Assembly (NCBI GenBank): GCA_007922195.1
Contig: ML682088.1
Location: 4,056,922-4,120,921 of the forward strand
Length of the DNA: 64,000 nt
Source of the DNA: Podocnemis expansa
Taxonomy: Eukaryota > Chordata > Testudines > Podocnemididae
Direction: 5' to 3'
Below, one piece after another: positions 12,271 through 25,277 of this stretch. The translations under genes were made by a program, and so were the position numbers. Below the pieces are notes generated by a model. That model made no database searches. It saw nothing but the letters and a program-made list of their open reading frames with translations, and was not told where the DNA came from. How positions within the stretch are numbered: position 1 is the stretch's first letter; each line of letters begins with the position of its first letter.

Positions 12271-14629
12271 CTTTAGGGTAAGGATTGACTTTTGGTTCCA
12301 TGTTTGTTCAGCACCTAGCATGACAAGGTCCTGCTCTATGACCTGTGCTCCAAGGGCCTATGATGCTGCTAATACATACAAAAATAATTCCTAGGGACAA
12401 TGTGCCAGATATTGGTTATTCTGGGCCTGAGGTGTGTGGTCATTCCTGCTGACCTCAGCTCATTCTTTAAGAGAAACATCTTGATTATTAGACTGTTAAG
12501 AAGTCTGGGCTTCAAGAAAACAGGTACAGGAATTTGTCTGATTATTTGAACATAGAGCAGTCCCCATTACAAAGGCCTGTAAGCCTCTATCCCTAAACAA
12601 CCCCAGTCCTATGCAGGTTCCCCCCACCTGCAGTTGTTTTTGAGGGAAGAGAGTAGGCTTTCTAGTGTCTTCAGGGGCCACCTCCTCCACTCCCTGGAGA
12701 CCTGAGCGATATGGGGCACATCTATGCTCTCTTCCATAAACCATCTCCTTCTTCTTCTAAGGGAAAGAAATGCAAGATTTTTTCCTCCCTGTCCTTTTCC
12801 CCCACTCATGACCCTGGCTCACATGCCTCATGATGGCTTACTGGTGGCTGAACACAGCATTATGTTCATGCAGTACTAGGTGTCCATCATTACAAATGAA
12901 GCCCTAGACACCGAGCAAACATTGCCAAGATTGCATTATGTCCTTGGCAGTCTAATAGTGGCAGAGAAATGGATGCAGAGTGACGCCCCCAGCTTGAATT
13001 CTAGTCCCAACTCTTCTACTGTCTTGCTTTAAAAAGTTAAGTTCTGCACATATATGGTGTGCATGCTTTGGGCCCAGTTCCCCATTTCAGTCAAGATACA
13101 CTGGATGCAGAAATGGATGGGTGTGTCTGTGAGGGAGGGACTGTTTTCAGTCACTCTTGTATCTGCCCCATTCTTTTTTCCAGAGGTCTGCATAGCTCCT
13201 GTGCTGTGTGGTACAGCAGACTACAGCAGACTTGGGGCTTCTCTAATTTATGCAGTGCTCTGCTGCCCTAGCCTTTCAGGTAGTAATAGAGTAGCCAGTC
13301 AGTGGAATGCAGCAGCACTGTGGTCACATCCTCTTCCCTGTAGCCTTGCCTCCATCTCCTCCCCCTAAAGGCAGGGGTGAGTCCTACATCAGCTCTAGAC
13401 ACCTCGGGAACCCTTTCCCTGCAGGCATTCTCTTAGGTTGGTTCAGCCACACTTCCAATCAGAGGATCTGGCACATTATTTAATTAGGTCCCACAATGCC
13501 TCTTGTAAGTAAACAGCATTAATCTCATTTTCCAGAGAGAGGTTATTGGGAAGTGACTTGCTCAGGCTTACATGGCAAGTCAGCACACAACAAGGATTAA
13601 GAAAGAGTTTTCCAAACTGCTAGGCCTATGTCTGATCCACACATCCCTACCTTCACTCTGGCGCTGACCTTCAGGTTCAGCTCACCTGTGCTTTGCACAA
13701 GACCCAAAGCAGCTGGGGCAAAGGTGGCTAAGCATCCTCTCTCCACGCTTGTGATCTTGGCAAATTTGCATTGCTGTGTAACTGGTGATTGCCTGCACTG
13801 GCCCACGGGTATGCAATGTGTTTTTAGAGGTGGCGTGCTGGGAGCAAGACAGGAGACTATGTCACGGGTGACATAGTACCACCTACGTAAGTTCTGGGTC
13901 AGCTGGAGGTTCCTCCACAGCAAGGGGCTCCTCAGCTGACCGTTTAGACTTAAAGCTAGCCTGCTTTACACTGTTAGTGTGGAGCAATTAAGGCAAAAAA
14001 TCTGATCCTGGGTTCTGCCTCAGTTTTCCACCCTCTGAAAAATGAGGTTATCTTTCTTACAGATGTGCCCTGCAGTTCATCTAGCTTGATGCACAACTGG
14101 CATTCGTGACGGCATTCATTGACAGCAGGAGGCACGTGGGCAGGTGGTTCCTATGCATGACACACACGAGACCCAGTGCTGAGACCACTTACACTGTATG
14201 GGTCAGTATTCCCAATAGGACAAGTCTGTGGGAGGAAAGCTGGACAGGAAGCAAGCCTTTGTCGGGCAGCAGCATCTCCACTCAGATTCTTCACTATGCA
14301 CGTACAGTTTCTGTAAATAAGGCATTGCTTCCAAGCTATGGAGCAAGAGGGTGGCAGTGACAGATGAGAGGCTTAACCAGCTCTGCAGTTGGGGCCTCAG
14401 ACACCGGGCCCTGTGTTTTGTGCAAAGCACAGAATTGCTACAGGATGACTAAAACAGTGATTTAGGGACTTGCCCTGCATCCACTGAACACATAGAGCAG
14501 ACCCTCTGGGCTGATGAGTCATACTCTGCACAGGGGGCAAAGGTACCTGTGAATCCCCTTTACACATTTTTGATCCCTGGGGCTAGTTTAGGGAGTTGTA
14601 ACTGATGACTGCCTGCACTGGCTTATGGG
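12271..14629. other. Intergenic with MIR-like remains
   Basis: Patches at about 13480-13600 ('aatctcattttccagagaga', 'gaagtgacttgctcaggct') and 13985-14060 ('ctgcctcagttttccaccct') resemble MIR or MIR3 SINE halves. Nothing coding was recognised. Frames at 13054-13368 and 13597-13923 look spurious. Confidence 0.35.
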
Positions 14630-14720
14630 GGGACTAGCTGTGTGAATTAGATCAGAGCCTGAGAGTCAAGAGTGTGACTTTGGGCAAATCACGTAACCTC
14701 TCTTTACCTGCATGTACCCA
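14630..14720 (+). repeat. MIR-like SINE fragment
   Basis: 'gtgactttgggcaaatcacg' followed by 'taacctctctttacctgcat' matches the conserved middle of MIR. Both ends are lost, and the 14754 hAT element lies just downstream. Confidence 0.5.
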
Positions 14721-14753
14721 CGACTTAAAAAGGCCCCACAGCACAGGGCAGAG

Positions 14754-15234
14754 CAGAGGTGGCCAAACTTATGGAACTCAAGAGCCACACAATCTGCTTA
14801 TTAAATCTTTGAGAGCTGCACTGAGGCATAGAGCTGTGTAGCATCTATCTTCCTCACATTTTAGTTTCTTGTTATTCAACATCATGTTTCGAAGGACTTA
14901 TAAAACACGTTTTACTTAGTAAACTGCTTTAGGGCCTACAAGAAAATCTGAACATGCCACTGCTTCTCCTCACCATCCCAACCCCCTTCCTGACCCCCAG
15001 GCCCTGAAGCTGGCACCCCTGGACTGACCCTTCCCTCCCCAGGGCCCCCTTACCTGGCTGCTCTAGTGGCTAGGCGCATGCTGGGGCTCCCACTGAGCAT
15101 GCTCAGGGTGGGAGATTTGAAACGCCTAGGCTGAGGCTGTTTTCCAAAACTGATTTGCTGATGTTCTTCCACGAGCCTCATGTTTGTATTCAAGAGCCAC
15201 ATGTGGCTCCCAAGCTGCCGTTTGGCCACACCTG
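14754..15234. mobile_element. hAT-type element, 'ggtggccaaac' family
   Basis: It begins 'cagaggtggccaaac' and ends 'gtttggccacacctg', with flanks gggcagag and ggctagag matching at 6 of 8 positions. Inside both ends is 'caagagccaca'. A shorter relative is at 48431-48617, so this copy carries about 300 bp of extra interior, possibly another insertion. No coding capacity. Confidence 0.8.
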
Positions 15235-15284
15235 GGCTAGAGTAACTCTAATTTGCCCCCCATTCAGGTGGGGGGCCACACTCA

Positions 15285-15475
15285 CTGTCAGAGCCGTAAC
15301 TACGGCGGGGCCAACAGAGCACAGTCCCAGGCCACCTGAAGTGGCTCAGTAGAGCCACGCTATTAAAGGGGCAGCTTTGCGGCACCAGCTCTGAGTGCCG
15401 CGAATGGGAAAGGGGGCGTTCCGATTGGAATGCGCCCCGGGTGGCAAAATGGCGAATTACAGCTTTGCTCATCGT
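15285..15475. repeat. Repeat shared with 24512-24600
   Basis: 'taactacggcggggcc' and 'attaaaggggcagctttgcgg' correspond to 'taactacagcagggcc' and 'attaaaggggctgctttgcgg' at about 24512-24600. Ends are not resolved; it is probably a non-autonomous DNA transposon. Confidence 0.5.
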
Positions 15476-16157
15476 CACCATAGCATTTGAGAACCATTCA
15501 GCAGTGTGTTGAGCGATGTGACTAATGCATATCATGTGTTCATTCCTTATCCTCTCCCCAAAGGGAGAAATGTGTGCAGTGGAGTATCTCGTTTCAGTGT
15601 TTTTTAACACACCTGTGGGGTTTATGACAGTGTGGAAGACCCAAATTAACCCAGCTACCTCTCCCTCAGACTTCAGTCTGCCATGCCCCTGATGCGGCAT
15701 GGATGCTCCCTGCTCTGGGGGCAGAGGAACTCCTGTAGAAACAGCATAGAGCCCCCACCCCACCCCATGAACTGGCCCTAGCCTCTTGCATTCAGATTAT
15801 GGCCCCTCTGGTTCCTGAGACCAGGCATAGAAAATTAGCAAATTCCTTTTGGACTGAAAAGTGATGAGCAGCAGAGAGATGGGTTTATAATGGGAATTGC
15901 ATTTCAGCCTTCACTCTAGTACATATTGTCACAGAACAGATCACAACCCACCCAGCTGCCAAGGCTGTGGGAATAACCTCTCAAACCCAGACCTCAGATC
16001 TGCTGTTGCCATGTTTTTCTAATAGTGGATTATTCCAGAATCCAAATACACCACTTGACTATTTCTGTAAGAGAGTGAGTGGGTTGTTTCATGCTCTTGG
16101 CTTTTATCTTGCCTTTATAGAGATTAGATGAAACTGAAAACAAATCCTAAGAGTTTC

Positions 16158-16374
16158 CATTATGTCTTGTGAGTCCGGTGGCAAAGACTAAACAAGTTTC
16201 TTCAGGCATAAGCTTTTGTGGGCTCTAACCCACTTTATCTGATGCAACTGCATCAGATGCAAGCAGATTGTAACCCATGAAAGCCAATGCCCAAAGAAAT
16301 GTTAGTATTTAAGGTGCCAAAGGACTTTTGTTGCTTTTGCTGTATACAGACTAACATGGCTACACCTCTGGAAC
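16158..16374. repeat. Foldback element, diverged copy
   Basis: The left arm ('gagtccggtggcaaagact', 'cataagcttttgtgggct') mirrors the right arm ('catgaaagccaatgccc', 'agactaacatggctacacc'). The centre is the palindrome 'tctgatgcaactgcatcaga'. Confidence 0.75.
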
Positions 16375-16799
16375 TTTTTCCTTGAGGTTTTCATTTGGCT
16401 TACATAGCAGCTATGATAGACAGCAGCCATCTCACTGTGAAGCAATCATACACACTCATTCCTGAATCTGGTTCCTCCAAAGGGGCGTGAGCCTGGGCAG
16501 TTCAAAAATCTGAGTCTGAGGAGGGGCAAAGAGATAGGATAACAAAGTATTTGGGGAAAATAGATTTTATTTGAGACATGATTAATCTACATGTTTTGGG
16601 TACTTTTAAAGTGCCTTGGTTTCACTGTAGTTTCTTGCACCAGCACTGCGATAGGAAGCTAGAATATTCTAAGAAGCACCATTGAACTGACAGGAGGATC
16701 TGGGCACCTTCCAGAAACAAACATCCTGGGATGGAACATTGGACAGTCTCCTAAAAACTTCTGTTTAAATAAGGCTATTTTTCTTTTGGCCAAGTGTAA

Positions 16800-17545
16800 G
16801 CGGATGCAGCACCAGACCTACCTGGAGGGCACCTCCTGGTGGTGTTTTCAGGGAAATTTGCTCAAGTGATCCCCCTCCAGGTAGTCTGTGCTCCGCTTCT
16901 TCACATGATGACTCCTCCTCTGAAGCCTGTTCTGGGACCTTACCCCCCAGCTAAGCCCACAAGTCCACCCCTTCCAGGGTTCCAGCCACTGAAACAGTCT
17001 AGGGCCAACTCACCCTCATTCTGGCCACTAAAATAGTCAATGGCCCAGGAAGCTGTGCCATCCGTGGCACACTAGAGGAGTGGAGAGGGGCCTAGGCCTG
17101 CCCACTTCTCCAGGCCTTGGCCCAGGGACCCTAAAAGCCTCTCCACTGAGGCCTCCGCCTCCCTCCAGTTACTCCACAGTTTACGTCAGCTCCCTGGGCC
17201 ACTTCCCCACAGCCCCAGCCACAGGCAGTTTTGCTACTGGAGTCTAGCCACTGTCCACTCCTTGGCCTCCCTGCCCCAGACCGCTGCTCCAGCTACTCCC
17301 ACAATCTGTTCCCATGGGATCCCCGGCTCCAGTCAGCACCTAGTGTCTATTCCCACTCAGCACACTCCAGGGTGCTAGCTCCCACCGCCAACCTGCTAGG
17401 AGAACCTTCTCCCTGCAGCTCCCACAGCAGACTGACCCTAGCTAGCTCCGCTACTCTTACTCTTATACTGGCAGCCTCACCCTGATTGGCTGCTGCACGC
17501 CCACACCCTTTTAAACTCCTGGTGGCCATAGTAGAGACACTGCAC
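16800..17545. repeat. GC-rich, LTR-like block
   Basis: It contains 'ggcacctcctggtggt', a long proline-codon-like C-rich stretch and a final 'cccttttaaactcctggtgg'. The pattern recalls solitary LTRs of turtle retroelements, but I found no matching terminal TG...CA pair or target duplication. Confidence 0.3.
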
Positions 17546-19801
17546 TGCTACACCAAGGTTTTACAAATGGTAGCTAAATAGGATCCAGAGACAAATAGTA
17601 GAGTAGCTACTGAGGAGGGGATTGGCTGTATTCCAGCTGGAGGGTCCATATATTCAGCTCTTTGGGAGTGCATTTTCCAGATCTCAGTGACCTCTTAGAT
17701 TTACACTCGACTCTCTCCTGCATTCTACTTGTGAAGCTGTGTCCCTAGCAGAGACTGCAATTATGGTGTAAGAGGAACATACGCTGCAATGTCTACACAA
17801 GCGAAGAAATGGCAGTGCCCTTCTAAAGTTAGATGATCGTGAACACTAAGGGAAGGACTAGATATGAAGAAGCTAATGATTTCAGCTGAATAGCAATGAA
17901 CAGGGGAAACAAATCCAGTGCAGGGCACAAAGGAAACTCCAAAGACTGTGATTACATCATCTTCACTGGAGTGGTGAATGCCATAGCAGCTCTGGCAGTG
18001 AGCCCTGAGCCCTAAGATCACACCGAACCTGCACACGATTTTAAATAAGTTTACATAAAGATTTTAATCACAAATAAATGCACAGTTATTTTTAATTTAT
18101 AGAGCACTGTTAGGTGTACACAGCACTTTACAAAGCACACAGAAGAACAACATATGCTCTGAGGACTGTAGGGGGAGGAGATTCCACTGAGGAAAGGGAC
18201 ACTTTCTCTGAGATGACGGGGTTTTCCTCCGAGTTGGTCTCATGCAGTAGGAATTGCTGGCTCGAGTCCATTAATTGGCTGCAGTGTTTTAATTTATTCA
18301 GATTCCTAACAGCAAAGGTCCACTCACAAATGTAAATGATTCCAAAGGAACTAGAACTGGCCCCATCACTGAGCTCTAGAGAGCTGTCACATGGGCCATG
18401 CGGCAGGCATTTACCGCAGTTCAGTACGTTTCCTTCATGAAATTTGGATTTGAAAAGACCAGACCATTAAAAGTCAGTCAGCCAGGGCTAAACTTTGGCT
18501 TAACCTTTGAGTCTGCAACATGAAAAGCATGTATGCCTTTTGAAAGTACCTTGAGCCAATGACTCCTGGAGCCTATGGGTATGTCCAGCATCCAGCTGAC
18601 TCTCAGTCAGATTTCCAGGGCACGTGCTGGGAGATAAAAACCGAAATGCCACTGGTCTGAATCTATCCATGGGAAACACTTGCCATTGCAAGAAAAAGCC
18701 TCAGCTCCTCTGTGGCTGCAAACAAAGGCATCCATCCACAAAGTTCCCCATGCTTTCCGGAGCAACTGGCAGCAAAGGCCCCTGCACCTCCAGGAGCTTC
18801 AAGTTCCTGCTCCCCTCCAAGTTTAATATTTTTAAATACATTCAACTAATTGTTCATTCTCTAGTGAGAGTGAAGAAGCAGCTACAGGCTCCCAATGAGT
18901 TCTGGTCACTTTGGGAGTGGCGAGTTTTGTAGAGCTAGCTACAGAATGAGCCTTTCCCAAGCTTTCCTGGCCAGCAGTTGCTCAAACTTCTGAAGCTGCT
19001 CAGCAGCTTTAGTGAACATAGCAGTTCTTTATTCTCCTGCCTCCAGGCCCTACACCAGCTCTCACCAGCACACTGCCTTTTCAGAGATACACTGAAGCTG
19101 GGGAGCCACTTACAGAAATCATAACCACACCACAGAACTAATATATCTTGTCTATTCCTAGTTTCTAGGCTGCCCAGTCACACTGGATAAACACATCAGC
19201 TTGATACTTTTGCTAAAATAGTTAGCACTAAAACAGTCAGAAATATCACAATTTAAATGTTTCAATCGGAAGTCTTCTGCGTTAGCACCCTGAACGGAGG
19301 GGCAGGGCTTCTCTCAGAGCAGCTTCTGCCTCTTGGCCTGCAGAGTCGCACAGTTATTAGCACTATGCTGGGTGACATTTTGAAATCATTCTTCACAAGA
19401 TTAGGGGCTACAAACTTTACACAGGCACAGAGAGAACTTAAATTCTGAAAACTGAAGGGCCACAAGTTGTGTGCCACAATCTTACAAGCTGCAGACCTGA
19501 TCCAGAGCCAAACTACTGCTTGGCATGTTTACCTTCACTTCAACATGAAATTATTTTGCAGAGAACAAAACAAAGAGCAAACCCTATTATTTCATCACCT
19601 GCCAGGTCTGAGATTCCAGACTGATTGACGTCCCAGCACACAGCTCCCTGACTCCCATTGCTCCATGACCCCATACCTCGCCTGTCAGCCCAGGAATGTG
19701 CCAGCCTTCTCTGATTCAGCCACTCCCACTCCCAATTGCTGCAGATGTTTCTTGTGCCCACATGGCACCGTACTTGCCCAGGACCAAGTCGCCACTGCTC
19801 T
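17546..19801. other. 3' flank of zinc-finger gene A; no other gene seen
   Basis: Only short frames without family signature occur here. The part nearest 19801 is probably 3' UTR of the minus-strand zinc-finger gene. Confidence 0.4.
19028..19033 (-). terminator. Candidate polyadenylation signal for gene A
   Basis: The minus strand reads AATAAA here, about 770 bases past the stop codon. It is the first canonical hexamer I found downstream. Transcript data would be needed to confirm it. Confidence 0.3.
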
Positions 19802-20805
19802 CTACCACACGTGCACTCTCTGATGCGACACTAAGTACGAGTTGCGGCTGAAGCTCTTTCCACACTGTGCACATTTGAAGGGCTTCTCCCCAGTATGGGT
19901 CCTGCGGTGCCGGATCAGAGTGGAGTTGTCACTGAAGCTCGTCCCGCACTCGGCACACTTGTAGGGCTTCTCTCCAGTGTGCGTCCTGCGGTGCTGGACG
20001 AGGTGGGACCTCTGGCTGAAGCTCTTCCCACACTCAGGACACATGTAGGGCTTCTCTCCTGTGTGGGTCCGGCGGTGGATGATCAGCTTGGAGCTCTCGC
20101 TGAAGCATTTGTCACAGTCTGTGCATTTGTAAGGCTTCTCGCCTGTATGCAGCCGCTGGTGCGCAATGAGGTTGGAGCTGTCGCTGAAGCATTTCCCGCA
20201 CTCAGGGCATTTGTACGGTTTCTCACCCGTGTGGAAGTTGGCATGTCTGATGAGCCCCGAGTTCTGGTAGAAGTTCCTTCCACATTTTGCACAGACGTAA
20301 GGCCTCTCTCCTGTGTGGTTCCTTTGGTGCTGCACCAGATGGGTGCTCTGGCTGAAGCTCTTTCCACAGTCTTTGCATTGGTAGGGTCTCTCCCCTGTGT
20401 GGATTCTCTGGTGTTGGATGAGGTGTGAGCGACGGCTGAAGCTTTTCCCGCACTCGGTGCACACGTAGGGTTTCTCACCTGTGTGGATCCGCTGATGGCG
20501 AATGAGGTCCGAACTCCGATTGAAACTCTGTCCACATTCAATACAGATGTAGGGCTTCTCTCCCAGGAGAGTTTGCTGGTGAACGATGGTGTCTTTGCGT
20601 TTCCTGAAGCCTCGCTCACAACGAGAGGGTTTTTCCTGTCTTGCCTCAGGAGAATTTATCTCCTGCCTCATGCAGGTTTTGTCCTGGTCAGAACTCGGAG
20701 AAACTTCCCTTAGGAAAAAGTCTGAGAACGTCCCATGGGGTTCCACTGTCGTGGGACCTTCCTGCTGAGGATTCGCCTCCTCATTTTCATTCATGTTCCC
20801 ATCAC
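19802..20805 (-). CDS. C2H2 zinc-finger protein, terminal exon with nine fingers (gene A)
   Basis: This is a probable DNA-binding transcription regulator, by family nuclear and often KRAB-type; no KRAB exon was found upstream in the window. The exon has an acceptor 'ctgttccagcag' and starts in phase 1 as [18 protein letters not shown], the usual linker start of reptile KRAB zinc-finger terminal exons. Counting from Met at 20794, residues 1-60 are acidic linker and 60-81 hold a degenerate finger. Nine complete C2H2 fingers follow from residue 82 to 328 at exact 28-residue spacing, joined by TGEKP or TGERP linkers. The stop follows the last finger (HVW). The frame is fully open, with no frameshift or lost zinc ligand in fingers 1-9, so it is likely functional. 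Upstream exons must lie at higher coordinates. Confidence 0.9.
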
Positions 20806-22688
20806 CTGCTGGAACAGAATGAGAATCCAGACATACAGCACCCCCTGCTGTTCCAGTCCTGGGCTCTCCCTCTTTTCACTGCTCTGCCAAAGCATTTTGT
20901 TCCTGACCTGTGCCTACCCATGCTTTTCCTATGGACCCACAGCTCTGTCACCACACCTCAGTCCTGACCTGCAACTTTGACAGCCCTGCTCTCTCTTTTA
21001 CCCACCCTCACATATCCCCTCCACTAGCCCATATCCTCAGAGGGAGAGGGCAAGAGCCTGATTCTGTTCCACGCCAGTGTCACCCCGCTGCTTTAGTCTG
21101 AGGTGATCTGGATTTATACTGGTATAAGTGAGAGAAGAGTCAATCCTACAGGATCCAGGCTCACAAAACAGACACCTTGACTGCAAACAGCTACACTAGA
21201 AGCTGCCTTCTCCATCGCCTCTTAACTGCTGATCTAAGAAGCATGGGACAGAATTCCCTCTTGGATACAGTACACTGGATGCCACAGCTCCCCCACTCAT
21301 AAAGCCCAATTCAGGACCTCCTGGTATCATGGGATGTGTTCAGTCCCCTCTTGGCACATTTTACTTGCACAGACCCTGCCCCATAAAGACTTTAATCGGA
21401 GAGAAGTGTGAAAGGGAAAAGGAAGATCAAAAATAGAATAATGAAGACACAGACGTGGGAGGGAGGGGAGGGGTGAAAGACCAGCCCAGAGGCCATTAAA
21501 AAAAAGGAGCAAGATCTGCAGAGGTAACAGAGCAGGAACAAACAGAGGAGGAAGAGATACAGAAAAAGCAGGGGGGGTTGAAGCTTGGGATCCTCACATC
21601 AGGTGGTGCCTCAGGCCAATGTGAAGCAGTGAGTTTAGCAGTGATACCTAGGGATGCACAACAAAACAGCATTTAGCCTTCCCCACTCTGCCTCCTCATT
21701 CACCTGCCTGGGGAGAGAGAATTGAAAGCATTTGGGACTACAACAAAAATACCCTTCCTCCCCCAGGGACTGTCAGATAACCAGCATGCCTTTATTTATC
21801 CTCACCCTTTGTGCAACTGGAAGGGAGGCTCTGCTGGGGTGCAACCCCAGCTGGGTATTTTTTTTTTTGTGGTTGCTTTGCTTTTTGTTTTTTTCTTCCC
21901 TTGAGCAGCCTAGCCCAGCCTTCAGTCCCCTTTCTGCTGCAGCCCAGCCTTGCAAGCAGCAATTGCATGCCTGTCAGCTGTTGTTTTCTCCCCCGCACCC
22001 CTAGAGCTGCATGTCCACCCTCTCCCATTACAGTAGCCTCACCCATCCCTGACTCACCTCTGCCACTGGCCGCAAAAACTGAGGTGTGTTTTATTCCCTT
22101 AGGCTCTCTGGCCAGGGCTCATTGGAAGCAGGAGGGAGTCAGGCACTTTGCAGACTAGATGCACCCCCAGCACTAAGAAGCAGAGCCAGACAACCCAGGC
22201 TGCAGGGTAATGGACTGCTGGGAATAGGAGGAAGTCCCTTATTTCTGAAGCCAGCCACCATCTGTGTAAATACTTCCTGCTTCTCAGTAGGAAATAGGGG
22301 AGTGCTGTGGCTGCTGCTCTATGGTTGTAACCCTTTGCTTGCATCCCCAGGCTAGTGCTGGCAGCCTCAGCAATTCAACACCCACCCCAGGCAGGCTGCT
22401 GGTTTGTTTTTCTTCAACAGCAGATTTTTTAATGAAAAGCCCCCTTGCTTGGGGTTGCATCACTCAGGGGGTGTGGCTCTTTTGTGCCCGGGGAATCTCC
22501 AGCCTCATACCTAAAATATACTGAGTGGGAGGCTGGGGCTTGTCTCCTTTCATGTCTGACCAGTGCCTCCCTGTGCATTCTTCCCAAGGCTTTCCTCTGC
22601 ACCTGTCCCTGCAACTGGTGTTTTCACTAGCTTGCTGCTGCTCCTCGTGTCTGGCCACCGGCCTCTAGCCAGGCACCTTCCCTTAGCT
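20806..22688. other. Intron or upstream region of gene A
   Basis: I looked on the minus strand for KRAB A-box or SCAN-type exons and saw none. The interval has C/T-rich stretches and a poly-T tract (about 21859-21900). No repeat was confidently delimited. Confidence 0.35.
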
Positions 22689-23206
22689 CAGGGTAGGCAA
22701 CTCCCGGCAAGTGTGCCGACAGTGGTACCCAAGCCCATTCAGAGCGGCAAGCAGCACCCTCTGCAGTACCACAGAAATTGCCACTCCTGCCACTAAAAGC
22801 CACTCTGGATGGCTTCGTTCAGCTGCAGCTCGGACACCGGGGGGGGGGGGTGTCTCCCCATGCCTATGTCTCCATGTGGCACAGAGAAAAGCTGCCCAGA
22901 GCGGCTCCTCTCTAGTATGATGCTCTCCAAAGGAGCCACTCCGGGCAGCTTCTTTCTGCAGCATGCCTGGGATCCTCTGAAAGGAGCTGCTTCTTTTTTT
23001 GGCATGCCTGGGGACCCCTGTTGCCAGGCACACCACCAAGATGAGCCACTCTGGATGAATTCTTTCCATGGCATGCCTGGGAAGAGCTCCCACTCAAGCT
23101 GTGACCACTACTCAATTTTCAGGCAGCTGCCACATTTTTTCAGCAGAGGGGCTGGCACCAGCTGAGGGTTGGGGAGGAAGGACCAGCAAAAGGTTGCTGA
23201 CCCCTG
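22689..23206. mobile_element. hAT-type element, 'cagggtaggcaac' family
   Basis: It starts 'cagggtaggcaactc' and ends 'gttgctgacccctg'. Flanks ccttagct (22681-22688) and cctttgct (23207-23214) match at 7 of 8 bases. The interior carries three similar direct modules ('gagcggctcctctctagtatg', 'gagccactccgggcagctt', 'gagccactctggatgaatt'), suggesting internal tandem duplication. Non-coding. Confidence 0.85.
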
Positions 23207-23399
23207 CCTTTGCTGTTGTCTGGAATAGCTCTCTGGCAAGGGGATGGCTGTCCAACTTCTTCCTCTGGGCCCTGCCTATTGCTAAAGCCTTTCCTTTTGT
23301 AAGCGGGGGGATGGACCCGCTCTTGTGGGGAACTTCCCAGACTTTGTATACCACCCCGGTGAAGGTGGGTAGCAAAAGGATCTGAGTCCCTGCTCCCAC

Positions 23400-24520
23400 T
23401 TCCTTTACCCCAAGGCCTGCCTGACCTCAAAGGCTCACCTCCCAATCTCCTGTTTGGAGGAGTTTCTGTAACCCCGACAAGGCTGGGCCCCAGGATTCCT
23501 GGGGGCTCGACCCCCACTCTTATCGGGGTCTCTCAGGACAGGGCTAGGGTGTCCCCACTCCGGGGTGCTGACCACACTGACCACTCTTCTGGCCCACCAG
23601 TTACTATATACACTATATACAATTTATTTAAGCATACAGAAATAAAAAGAATAACCCAATAAGAAAATAGAAAAAAAGTGGAAAAAGGTGAACAATAAAC
23701 CCCCAGCACCGCTGCCTGGTGTGGGAGCACTACAAACAGAGTCTCTGGGGCCTGAGGAACAGTCTCACAGTCTGTCCTCCACGTTGCAAGCCCTCTGCCC
23801 AGGCCTGGCTGCAACTGGATGATCCAGGGGGCCAGATGCAGGCTCTGGCTGTGGCCACACGTCCCCAAGCTCCAGGGGCAGGGCCCTTCTTCCCAGCATC
23901 AGCCCCCCTTCACTGCTCCCCAGCTGCTCACCACACCCAGCTCCAGATGGCTGCAGCTCCGGCTCCCAGCTGCTGCTCGGGTTCAGTGGGGCTCCCCTGG
24001 CCCTCCTGCTGTGGGGCTGCACAGATGAGCTCAGCACCTTGGGCTCCTTCTCTGGCCTCCCGCCCCAGCTTCAGGCACCTCTGGCTCTGTCACTGCCTCC
24101 AGCTCTGCTCTGCTCAGCTCCACTTGGCTTTCTGCTGGTCCAGCTGCTGTGGGTCTGCTGCACAAATCAGCTCAGCCTGGCCTCCCTTCCTGGGTCCTCT
24201 GGCTCCCAGCTGCTGGCTGCTTAGTGCTTCCTCCTTAGCTCGGCCCCACACACACTCACACGCTGGCTTGCCCAGGCATGTCCAGCCTGCAGTTTCAGCT
24301 CAGGGGCGGGGGAGCACTTTCAATCAATCAGGCCATCCTGGGACACTGGCCTCTCCCACTGGCCCTGGGGCTGGCTGTTTCAGAGTGCCGCTTCCAGGCG
24401 GGAGTGGCCAATCAAAAGGCCCATTCACTCTCACTAAGGGGCTATCAGTCCCCTTACACTTTCAGTGCAGGAGTTTAGCTTCCATCCCCTGCTCTCTTCC
24501 TCCTCAGCAGAGACTTAACT
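23400..24520. repeat. Long LTR-like block with AT-rich centre
   Basis: A C-rich left part, an AT-rich centre (about 23600-23700, 'actatatacactatatac', poly-A-like runs) and a long C-rich right part ending near 'gcccattcactctcacta'. The 329-codon open frame across it is proline, serine and cysteine-rich and shows no domain, so it is a composition artefact. It is probably a retroelement LTR, but the ends are not proven. Confidence 0.35.
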
Positions 24521-24650
24521 ACAGCAGGGCCCATGGGGCAAAGCTTAATGGAGCCACTCTATTAAAGGGGCTGCTTTGCGGCGCCGTGCCCCAGGCAGTA
24601 AGACAGAGCATTAGGGCGCTGCTCCCCAGAACAGTCATACAGCCCCTTGC
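24512..24650. repeat. Second copy of the 15285-15475 repeat
   Basis: It shares 'attaaaggggctgctttgcgg' and neighbouring sequence with the copy at about 15285-15475. Boundaries are not resolved. Confidence 0.45.
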
Positions 24651-25277
24651 ACACTGGCTCACCTCTCACTGCCTGTGCTTCAGTCCAGCAGCCAGAGAAG
24701 TGGAATGAGACTAGCCCAGCTGGTCCGGAGCTGGAGAGATGCACACACTGCCAGGCCCCATCTCTCTCCTTAATTCTGAATTGTTTATTCTTCACCCCAC
24801 CACAGCAGGAAGTGGGAATGAGGGGGTGGGAACAAACTGCCTGAGATGCTGATGGTGAGCCAGCTCCCTGCCTCCCAGCCTGTGCTCACAAGCTGCTGCT
24901 TCCCCGTTTTGCACAGGTGCAAGTGGCACAGCAGCCGTTGCTAATGGCCAGGGCTGCAGCCCAACATCTGCACCTCAGACACCAGCAGCTAAAGGCTGAA
25001 GCCAGAACTTCAGCATCTGTGACAGCTCAGCCAGAAATCCCAAGCTGTCAGAAATGCCCCATAAGATTGTGGGAAACAAATTAAAATACAGAAACATCAC
25101 AGGACGGATAAAAATACCATTAGAGCTGGCAATTTCCTGTCTTCCTCCTCACCGCTTCCAGTTTCCTACCCCATGCTTGTTCTCCCCACTGTCTCCTGTC
25201 CCCCATGCATTCCCTGTATTCATCTGCCTCTATATTTTCCCCTACGGCCACATCTCATTCTCTGCATGTTGCCAAGT

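Noticed and set aside
19895..20428. Plus-strand 177-codon frame
   Set aside because: It is the antisense of the nine-finger exon; its regularity comes from the 84-bp finger periodicity.
23719..24708. 329-codon open frame on the plus strand
   Set aside because: It is dominated by Pro, Ser, Leu, Ala and Cys from C-rich sequence, has open shadows on the other strand and no domain. It lies in an LTR-like block.
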